Below, piece after piece: positions 15,613 to 20,859 of a stretch of DNA of 20,859 bases (its first letter is position 1; every line of letters begins with the position of its first letter). The DNA lies in NCBI GenBank assembly GCA_002339125.1, contig DDJQ01000110.1, positions 1 through 20,859 on the forward strand. The letters run 5' to 3'. The DNA comes from Alteromonadaceae bacterium UBA2620. GTDB taxonomy: Bacteria > Pseudomonadota > Gammaproteobacteria > Enterobacterales > Alteromonadaceae. The notes under the pieces were generated by a model. That model saw only the letters and a list, made by a program, of their open reading frames with translations. It ran no database searches and was not told the origin of the DNA. Position numbers and translations under genes: made by a program.

Positions 15613-16884
15613 TTAGGATTTTTCAGGCGTTATTGTCGCCCCGTTTGCACTTGTTGGTGTTACAAATTCGTTCAGATAGTCCGCGTTGAAAGGTAATACA
15701 TCCCGGGCCTGATTGAAATAGTCTTCGATAACCGGTTTTTCCCGCTGTAAAAAATCTGCCACAGCCTGATGAAACCTCGGATCGTGCAATTTATGGTGAG
15801 ATACACAATAAACCGGCTCAAAACCGCGCAGAATTTTGTGTTCGCCCTGAGTTCCGGGATTAAACAGCGGCAAGCCCTGTTCGATGGCAAATTCAATGCC
15901 CTGAAAGTAGCAGCACTCAAAATGCAGCTCGTCAATATCTTCCAGGCAACCCCAGTAACGCCCGTACAGCCCTGTATCATCAAATAAAAACAGGGCTGCA
16001 GCAATCTCCTGGTCATTATGAGTGGCTTTCACAAGCATAATGTTGTCCCGGCAATGGGCATACAGCGCGTCGAAAAAGGCGGGGGTTAAATAGCCGGTGT
16101 GGCCACTGCGCTTCAGGTACGTGTCCTGATAGCAATGGACAAAAAATGCCATGTCTTCGCGACTTAGCTTATCACCGTGTAACCTTTCTACACGCAGAGA
16201 AGGGGAGTTAAAACGCTTACGGGTTTTACGAATGCTTCTGCGCTTGCGGGATGTCAGCCTGGCAAGAAAGTCATCAAAATTCTGATAGCCGCGATTCATC
16301 CATTGAAACTGCACACTAAAACGCGAGCTAAAGCCCAGTTTGGCAAAGTTGGTTTGGGAATCAAGCGGATTAAACAACCAATGGCAGGACGAATACTGAT
16401 TGTCGCTGGCCCAGTCATTGATGTGGGTGACCAGGCTGTGCCACTGCGCGGCGGATACGTCGCTGGCAATAAGTATGCGAGGGCCGGTAACCGGGGTAAA
16501 TGGAATAGCCGCAATCCATTTAGGATAATAGTCCTTACCATGCTGGTGGTAAGCATTGGCCCAGCTATGGTCAAATACGTATTCGCCGTAACTGTGGGTT
16601 TTTAAATAGCCCGGCACCACTATTTTAAGCTCGCCGTTAAGCGAGCCACTCCAGAATGCCGTTTGCCAGCCGGTTTGCCTGCCGGTTTGCCAGCCGGTTC
16701 GCCAGCCGGATTGCTTGTTTATCTTACCATCGACACAGTGAGTGTCTTCCAGCGCTTTAAGCCATTGATATTGCAAAAACGGGCCTGCCTGCTCGGCCAG
16801 TGCCTGCCACTGCAACGCATCAATCTCGTTGATGCTATGATGCAGGGTAAAAGTAAGCGTATTATCCGCGGCTTGTTTTTGCAT
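15613..16884 (-). CDS. COG3146/DUF482 GNAT-like N-acyltransferase family protein
   Basis: A 423-residue protein of the COG3146 (DUF482, FemAB-like) family, predicted to have an acyltransferase fold; substrate unknown. Family hallmarks are FLQYQWLKALEDTHCV near residues 37-51, PGYLKTHSYGEYVFDHSWAN at 91-110, and the later PFTPVTGPR block. The C-terminal half has GRYWGCLEDIDELHFECCYF and NPGTQGEHKILRGFEP, also conserved. I chose the ATG at 16884; a TTG at 16920 would add twelve poorly conserved residues. At residues 60-76 the usual single GWQ/GWRP-type turn is expanded into a four-residue tandem repeat (see the repeat at 16657-16716). No signal peptide is seen, so it is probably cytoplasmic. 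It precedes the M13 peptidase by 15 bp and is divergent from recX. Confidence 0.88.
   Translation of the reverse strand: MQKQAADNTLTFTLHHSINEIDALQWQALAEQAGPFLQYQWLKALEDTHCVDGKINKQSGWRTGWQTGRQTGWQTAFWSGSLNGELKIVVPGYLKTHSYGEYVFDHSWANAYHQHGKDYYPKWIAAIPFTPVTGPRILIASDVSAAQWHSLVTHINDWASDNQYSSCHWLFNPLDSQTNFAKLGFSSRFSVQFQWMNRGYQNFDDFLARLTSRKRRSIRKTRKRFNSPSLRVERLHGDKLSREDMAFFVHCYQDTYLKRSGHTGYLTPAFFDALYAHCRDNIMLVKATHNDQEIAAALFLFDDTGLYGRYWGCLEDIDELHFECCYFQGIEFAIEQGLPLFNPGTQGEHKILRGFEPVYCVSHHKLHDPRFHQAVADFLQREKPVIEDYFNQARDVLPFNADYLNEFVTPTSANGATITPEKS
16657..16716 (-). repeat. In-frame 12-bp tandem repeat within the COG3146 gene
   Basis: On the plus strand the unit GCCGGTTTGCCA recurs from 16669, with variants GCCGGTTTGCCT, GCCGGTTTGCCA and GCCGGTTCGCCA, flanked by a partly diverged copy on each side (16657-16668 and 16705-16716). 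On the coding strand each unit reads W/R-Q/R-T-G, giving GWRTGWQTGRQTGWQT in the protein. Unit length is a multiple of three, so copy-number change by slippage would keep the frame. Confidence 0.85.
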
Positions 16885-16978
16885 AGTCTTATGAAATATC
16901 CTGCCCGCAGTAAAGCGCAATAGCTGGTACGATAGCGGGCATATATTGAATGCTAAGTTCTAAAAAATCATCGGTAAA

Positions 16979-17434
16979 ATGACAGATAACCCACGTAAAA
17001 TCATTATAGAGTCGATTACCCGCATGCTTTCGCGACGAGAGCATGCTTATCACGAATTGTTACGAAAATTATCACAGAAAGGTTTTGCAACGGACGATTG
17101 TGCCCCTGTGGTAGAGGAATTTAAACAAGCAGGGATCCAAAGCGACGCCCGTTTTGCCGAAATGAAAGTGCGCTCGGGAGTAGCCAAAGGGCAGGGGCCG
17201 GCCAGGATAAAAGCAGAGTGTCAGCAGTTTTCTATTGATGAATCGTTGCTTGAACAGGCAATGCTTGAAAATGACACTGATTGGTTCACGCTTGCCGGGC
17301 AGGTAAGACGCAAGCGGTTTGGTCTTAAACCACCGGCAACCGACAAGGAAAAGTTTAAACAAATCCGCTTTTTACAGTATCGGGGCTTCTATTCTGACCA
17401 TATCCAGCACGCCTTCGACGACGACCACGAATAG
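16979..17434 (+). CDS. recX: Regulatory protein RecX
   Basis: A 151-residue cytoplasmic RecX, slightly shorter than E. coli RecX (166). RecX binds RecA filaments and limits their growth and activity. Evidence is the three-helix repeat pattern: MLSRREHAYHELLRKLSQKG (residues about 17-36), then FKQAGIQSDARFAEMKVRS with GQGPARIKAECQQ, and finally KEKFKQIRFLQYRGFYSDHI near the end. The ATG has only a weak ribosome binding site. recA, normally directly upstream of recX, is not here; instead a divergent COG3146 gene lies 94 bp away. I found no LexA-type CTGT-N8-ACAG site in that gap. The next gene is alaS, 203 bp downstream, the usual neighbour in gammaproteobacteria. Confidence 0.92.
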   Translation: MTDNPRKIIIESITRMLSRREHAYHELLRKLSQKGFATDDCAPVVEEFKQAGIQSDARFAEMKVRSGVAKGQGPARIKAECQQFSIDESLLEQAMLENDTDWFTLAGQVRRKRFGLKPPATDKEKFKQIRFLQYRGFYSDHIQHAFDDDHE

Positions 17435-17575
17435 CCAGAGTCTGCCTGCAGCCCTTAATCAATATTTTCTATGGTGATGATTGGCCTGTTTTCACGGTGG
17501 ATTGCTTAACAAAACAGCATTAACCATGGTATTGTTGCGGCCTCATAATAATGTGGCGAGAAGTGTGCTGAATAG

Positions 17576-17606
17576 TTGAATTTCCTGCACACAGGCTGCA
17601 TATAAG
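17576..17606 (+). promoter_or_regulatory. Possible alaS promoter
   Basis: TTGAAT (17576-17581) resembles a -35 element and TATAAG (17601-17606) a -10, but the 19-bp spacing is long; CATATA at 17599 would give 17 bp. It is the best candidate in the 203-bp recX-alaS gap and lies about 30 bp from the ATG. Confidence 0.35.
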
Positions 17607-17637
17607 CTAAAGGTTAACTAAGGATTTCAGGATTTCA

Positions 17638-20235
17638 ATGACATTATCAACTGCTGATATTCGCCGCAAATTTATCGAGTATTTTGGCCAGCATGGCCAC
17701 CAGGCTGTTTCCAGTTCTTCACTGGTACCAGCAGATGATCCCACGTTATTGTTTACTAATGCGGGTATGAACCAGTTTAAGGACGTTTTCCTCGGTTCCG
17801 AAAAACGCAGCTATACCCGAGCGGTATCGTCGCAGCGTTGTGTTCGCGCCGGTGGTAAGCATAACGACCTTGAGAATGTGGGTTATACCGCGCGTCACCA
17901 CACGTTTTTCGAAATGCTGGGTAATTTCAGCTTTGGTGACTATTTCAAAAAAGAAGCCATTCAGTTTGCCTGGACGTTCCTAACTGAAGAGTTGGGTCTG
18001 CCGAAAGAGAAACTGCTGGTTACCGTGTTTTCTGAGGATGACGAAGCCTTCGATATCTGGGAAAACACCATTGGTGTACCGAAAGAGAAAATTATCCGCA
18101 TCTCAACCTCGGACAACTTCTGGTCGATGGGCGATACCGGTCCTTGTGGCCCATGTTCGGAGATTTTCTACGATCACGGTGAGCACATCTGGGGTGGTCC
18201 TCCGGGCACACCGGAAGAAGACGGCGACCGCTTTATTGAAATCTGGAACCTGGTTTTCATGCAGTTCAACAAGCAGGCCGATGGCACTATGGAGCCGCTG
18301 CCTAAGCCGTCGATTGATACCGGTATGGGGCTGGAGCGTATCTCTGCCATTCTGCAGAACGTGCACAGCAACTATGAAATCGATTTGTTTGTAAATCTGA
18401 TCAATGCTGCCGCGAAAATTGTTGGTACAACAGATCTGGATAATAAATCACTGCGGGTGATTGCGGACCACATTCGTTCTTGTGCGTTTTTAATTTGCGA
18501 TGGCGTAATGCCCAGCAACGAAGGCCGCGGTTATGTACTGCGCCGGATTATCCGCCGTGCGGTACGTCATGGCTATAAAATGGGCGCCAATGACATTTTC
18601 TTCTACAAGCTGGTGGATGCACTGACCCAGGAAATGGGCGGTTTCTACCCTGAGCTGGCTGATCAGAAGCCGGTTATTGAAAAAGTATTACGCGTAGAAG
18701 AAGAGCAGTTCAGTAAGACTCTTTCTCGTGGCATGAATATGCTTAACGATGCGCTTAACGAGCTGGAAGGCGATACCGTTCCTGGCGAATTGGTTTTCAA
18801 ACTCTATGATACCTACGGCTTCCCGGTAGACTTAACCAACGACGTGGCCCGCGAACACGACTACAAAATCGATGAAGAAGGTTTTGAGGCGGCAATGCAG
18901 GCGCAGCGTCAGCGCGCGCAGGAAGCCAGTCAGTTTGGTGCCGATTACAACAGCACCTTAAAAGTTGACTGTCAAACGGCCTTTACCGGTTATACCGATG
19001 CCGAAGGCGATGCCAACGTGGTGGAGTTAATCAGTGGCAACAGCTTCTGCGAAGCACTGACCGATGGTCAGGAAGGGGTTGTCGTGCTGGATCAAACGCC
19101 ATTTTACGCTGAAGCGGGCGGTCAGGTAGGTGATACTGGTGTACTCAAAGTGGCTAATGGTGAGTTCTTTGTTACCGATACACAGAAAATGGGTAATGCT
19201 TTTGCCCACCGCGGTAAGGTAAAAGGCACCATTAACAAAGGCGACAAAGCGGTTGCCAAAATTGATGATATTAAGCGCAGCGCTATCCGCAAAAATCACA
19301 GTGCAACACACTTGCTGCACCAGGCGCTCAGAGACATTCTTGGCGACCATGTAACGCAGAAAGGCTCTTTGGTAAATGCCGAGCGTCTGCGTTTCGACTT
19401 CTCGCATTTTGAGGGCGTGACTGCCGAACAACTGGCACAAATCGAAGTACGGGTTAATAAGGATATTCAGGATAACCATCCGTTAACCACGCAGATGATG
19501 GATCTGGAAGAAGCCAAAAAGACCGGTGCTATGGCACTGTTTGGCGAAAAATACGATGAGAAAGTTCGTGTTGTTTCCATGGGACCGGTTTCCACTGAGC
19601 TTTGTGGTGGTACTCACGTTAAGCAAACCGGCGATATTGGTTTGTTTAAAATTGTTACCGAGGGCGGTATTGCTTCTGGTGTACGTCGTATTGATGCGGT
19701 AACCGGCATGGGCGCGCTGGCTTATGTACAACAGCAACAGGCGGTACTGAACACTACCTGTGGGCTGTTAAAAACTGATGCCAGTGGCCTCACAGAGAAA
19801 GTAACCCAACTGCAATCTCAACAAAAAGAGTTAGAAAAAACAGTTACTTCACTCAAACAAAAGATGGCAAGCCAACAAGGCGCTGATCTACTTGGCAATG
19901 CCGTGGATATAAAGGGTAACAAAGTCCTCATTGCAGAGCTTGAAGGTGTTGAGGCCAAATCATTACGCGGCATGGTTGATGACCTGAAAAACCGCATTGG
20001 TGAAGGCATCGTTGTGCTGGGTGCGCCTGCAGACGGTAAGGTGAGTCTTATCGTTGGGGTGACCAAAGGCTTAACCGGCAAAGTGAAAGCTGGTGAACTG
20101 GTTAATCATATCGCTACACAAGTTGGCGGTAAGGGTGGAGGTCGCCCGGATATGGCACAGGCTGGCGGCAGTCAGCCAGAAAATTTAGCCACTGCGTTAC
20201 AGTCCGTTAACGTTTGGTTAGAAGATAAGCTATAA
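17638..20235 (+). CDS. alaS: Alanine--tRNA ligase
   Basis: An 865-residue class II synthetase (E. coli 876) that attaches alanine to tRNA-Ala and hydrolyses mischarged Ser- and Gly-tRNA-Ala. The catalytic domain shows motif 2 in RHHTFFEMLGNFSFGDYFK (86-104) and motif 3 in GMGLER (229-234). The editing domain carries the zinc-binding HSATH (His554, His558) and CGGTH (Cys656, His660), matching E. coli 564/568/666/670 with a constant offset of 10. The C-terminal C-Ala domain has the glycine-rich GGKGGGRPDMAQAGG. All catalytic and editing residues are present. The ATG has AAGGA about 13 nt upstream. Its stop codon overlaps the -10 of a probable csrA promoter. Confidence 0.98.
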   Translation: MTLSTADIRRKFIEYFGQHGHQAVSSSSLVPADDPTLLFTNAGMNQFKDVFLGSEKRSYTRAVSSQRCVRAGGKHNDLENVGYTARHHTFFEMLGNFSFGDYFKKEAIQFAWTFLTEELGLPKEKLLVTVFSEDDEAFDIWENTIGVPKEKIIRISTSDNFWSMGDTGPCGPCSEIFYDHGEHIWGGPPGTPEEDGDRFIEIWNLVFMQFNKQADGTMEPLPKPSIDTGMGLERISAILQNVHSNYEIDLFVNLINAAAKIVGTTDLDNKSLRVIADHIRSCAFLICDGVMPSNEGRGYVLRRIIRRAVRHGYKMGANDIFFYKLVDALTQEMGGFYPELADQKPVIEKVLRVEEEQFSKTLSRGMNMLNDALNELEGDTVPGELVFKLYDTYGFPVDLTNDVAREHDYKIDEEGFEAAMQAQRQRAQEASQFGADYNSTLKVDCQTAFTGYTDAEGDANVVELISGNSFCEALTDGQEGVVVLDQTPFYAEAGGQVGDTGVLKVANGEFFVTDTQKMGNAFAHRGKVKGTINKGDKAVAKIDDIKRSAIRKNHSATHLLHQALRDILGDHVTQKGSLVNAERLRFDFSHFEGVTAEQLAQIEVRVNKDIQDNHPLTTQMMDLEEAKKTGAMALFGEKYDEKVRVVSMGPVSTELCGGTHVKQTGDIGLFKIVTEGGIASGVRRIDAVTGMGALAYVQQQQAVLNTTCGLLKTDASGLTEKVTQLQSQQKELEKTVTSLKQKMASQQGADLLGNAVDIKGNKVLIAELEGVEAKSLRGMVDDLKNRIGEGIVVLGAPADGKVSLIVGVTKGLTGKVKAGELVNHIATQVGGKGGGRPDMAQAGGSQPENLATALQSVNVWLEDKL

Positions 20236-20236
20236 T
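20207..20236 (+). promoter_or_regulatory. Probable csrA promoter overlapping the alaS stop codon
   Basis: A perfect TATAAT (20231-20236) contains the TAA stop of alaS (20233-20235). TTAACG (20207-20212) lies 18 bp upstream as a partial -35. Transcription would begin about 120 nt before csrA and produce a long leader. Confidence 0.5.
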
Positions 20237-20299
20237 GCAAGTATTGGTGGATTAACGTTGTCGTGACACCAGCGTTAACCCCACCGAAAGCGCTTTTAC

Positions 20300-20352
20300 G
20301 GAGTGAAAGGCGTCGAAGACCGCACGGAGGCAATGTAATCAAGGAACCAGGA
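20300..20352 (+). promoter_or_regulatory. csrA leader with four GGA motifs (CsrA binding sites)
   Basis: GGA triplets occur at 20300-20302 (ACGGAG), 20326-20328 (ACGGAG), 20343-20345 (AAGGAA) and 20350-20352 (CAGGAG). CsrA recognises ANGGA-type sites in RNA and represses translation when a site overlaps the Shine-Dalgarno. The last motif is the csrA ribosome binding site itself, so CsrA autorepression as in E. coli is likely. Confidence 0.6.
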
Positions 20353-20360
20353 GCAAAAGA

Positions 20361-20552
20361 ATGCTTATTTTAACTCGTCGTGTGGGTGAAACGCTGATGG
20401 TGGGTGACGATGTCACCGTAACCGTGTTAGGCGTTAAGGGTAATCAGGTACGTATTGGTGTGAATGCACCAAAGGAAGTTTCGGTGCATCGCGAAGAAAT
20501 TTATATGCGCATCCAGGCTGAAAAAGGCGGTCAGCCTGATGGTAATAAGTAA
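20361..20552 (+). CDS. csrA: Carbon storage regulator CsrA
   Basis: A 63-residue RNA-binding protein (E. coli 61) that acts as a dimer to control translation and stability of many mRNAs for carbon metabolism, motility and biofilm. It starts MLILTRRVGETLMVGDDVTV, with conserved Leu4 and Arg6 at the RNA-binding edge, and has VSVHREEIYMRIQAE (residues 40-54) with Arg44, the other key RNA contact. The ATG has CAGGAG 7 nt upstream. It lies 125 bp after alaS and ahead of a tRNA-Ser gene, the order common in gammaproteobacteria. The leader carries several CsrA-type GGA motifs, implying feedback control. Confidence 0.98.
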   Translation: MLILTRRVGETLMVGDDVTVTVLGVKGNQVRIGVNAPKEVSVHREEIYMRIQAEKGGQPDGNK

Positions 20553-20566
20553 ATAATTAGTGGTAA

Positions 20567-20582
20567 GACCAGTTTTTTGGTC
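20567..20582 (+). other. Small hairpin ahead of the csrA terminator
   Basis: GACCA (20567-20571) pairs with TGGTC (20578-20582) around GTTTTT. It lies 14 bp past the csrA stop and only 13 bp before the main terminator. It may be a weak first terminator or a 3'-end stabiliser. Confidence 0.4.
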
Positions 20583-20595
20583 ATTTATCATTACT

Positions 20596-20621
20596 AAGGC
20601 CGGTTTTTTCCGGCCTTTTTT
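20596..20621 (+). terminator. csrA terminator
   Basis: A perfect 8-bp stem AAGGCCGG / CCGGCCTT (20596-20603 and 20610-20617) with a TTTTTT loop runs into a T tract. It separates csrA from the tRNA gene, which has its own promoter. Confidence 0.92.
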
Positions 20622-20655
20622 ATTGGTGCGGAGTAAATTGATTCTCTGATGCGGT

Positions 20656-20694
20656 TTTACCGCCCGGTAGCAGATGGGTGAAAACGGCGGTAAA
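20656..20694. repeat. Inverted repeat between csrA and tRNA-Ser
   Basis: TTTACCGCC (20656-20664) and GGCGGTAAA (20686-20694) are exact 9-bp inverted copies separated by 21 nt. A TTTTT run follows 6 bp later. It may fold as a stem-loop, but no gene ends here other than csrA, which already has a terminator. Confidence 0.5.
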
Positions 20695-20696
20695 TG

Positions 20697-20741
20697 GTGC
20701 TTTTTCGGGCAATAAATGTGTGCTTTTTAGGCAAAATAAAT
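20697..20741 (+). repeat. Imperfect direct repeat upstream of the tRNA promoter
   Basis: Two adjacent copies (20697-20717 and 20720-20741) share GTGCTTTTT followed by GGCAA and then ATAAAT, with a period of about 23 bp. The spacing is close to two helical turns. The AT-rich repeat ends about 50 bp upstream of the tRNA -35 element. Confidence 0.5.
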
Positions 20742-20789
20742 CGATTGTTTAAAATCCCGGCATACGAAATGTATTTATCTAAAAAACCA

Positions 20790-20817
20790 TTGACTTCCCA
20801 CCGCATGTCATTAAAAT
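20790..20817 (+). promoter_or_regulatory. tRNA-Ser promoter
   Basis: TTGACT (20790-20795) and TAAAAT (20812-20817) are 16 bp apart. A GC-rich discriminator (GCAGCCCC) follows, typical of stringently controlled stable-RNA promoters. The tRNA 5' end begins 15 bp downstream. Confidence 0.8.
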
Positions 20818-20832
20818 GCAGCCCCACATGAC

Positions 20833-20859
20833 GGAGAGGTGGGTGAGTGGCTGAAACCA
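20833..20859 (+). tRNA. tRNA-Ser, 5' end only (truncated by window)
   Basis: The last 27 bases start with acceptor strand GGAGAGG, T8, then a D-arm with GAGTGGCTGAAACCA, the usual 5' third of a bacterial tRNA-Ser. Its position after csrA fits the gammaproteobacterial alaS-csrA-serV-type order. The anticodon and long variable arm lie outside the window, so the isoacceptor cannot be read. Confidence 0.85.

Noticed and set aside
16885..16978. LexA box for recX
   Set aside because: No CTGT-N8-ACAG match was found; CTGG.. near 16924 lacks the second half.
19027..19479. 150-codon minus-strand frame inside alaS
   Set aside because: It is antisense to the conserved editing domain of alaS and has no recognisable domain or start signal.
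1..20859. CRISPR array, transposon or prophage
   Set aside because: No spaced repeats of suitable length, terminal inverted repeats, transposase or phage genes were seen on either strand.

Overview
The window looks like chromosomal DNA from a marine gammaproteobacterium of the Alteromonas type. I infer this from the recX-alaS-csrA-tRNA-Ser order, a MetJ-type operator before metA, an Aer-like PAS protein and a large modular xylanase. No taxonomic search was possible. I see no insertion sequence, integrase, phage gene or CRISPR array, so this is mostly core genome with some carbohydrate-active accessory material.

Layout. (1) 1-3097: the 3' part of a secreted-type, multi-domain GH10 xylanase, closed by a strong terminator. 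(2) 3230-8544: a methionine operon. Four tandem MetJ boxes overlap a promoter, followed by metA, then methionine synthase encoded as two adjacent genes (homocysteine module; folate/B12/AdoMet module), then a DUF938-type methyltransferase. Gaps between these genes are only 3-9 bp. (3) 8756-10793: a two-gene chemosensory unit made of a soluble Aer-like PAS protein and a membrane methyl-accepting protein with a C-terminal zinc-binding CZB domain, closed by a terminator. (4) 10928-12589: a VWA-domain lipoprotein of the YfbK type. (5) 12645-13468, minus strand: a small HTH-like protein and a decayed GH43 arabinanase relic. (6) 13525-16884, minus strand: a COG3146/DUF482 acyltransferase-like gene followed 15 bp later by an M13 (PepO-type) metallopeptidase lipoprotein. 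(7) 16979-20859: recX, alaS, csrA, then a tRNA-Ser cut by the window end.

How the genes work together. MetA acylates homoserine and the two methionine synthase proteins methylate homocysteine to methionine, so the MetJ operator can shut both steps when S-adenosylmethionine is plentiful. The PAS protein probably senses redox or energy state through a flavin and passes the signal to the adjacent receptor, as CetB does to CetA in Campylobacter. RecX restrains RecA, AlaS charges tRNA-Ala, and CsrA is a global post-transcriptional regulator whose own leader carries several GGA motifs.

The points most worth a second look are the methionine synthase split by one in-frame TGA, the bipartite PAS plus CZB-receptor pair, the internally deleted GH43 relic, the in-frame 12-bp minisatellite in the COG3146 gene, and the duplicated unclassified C-terminal modules of the xylanase.
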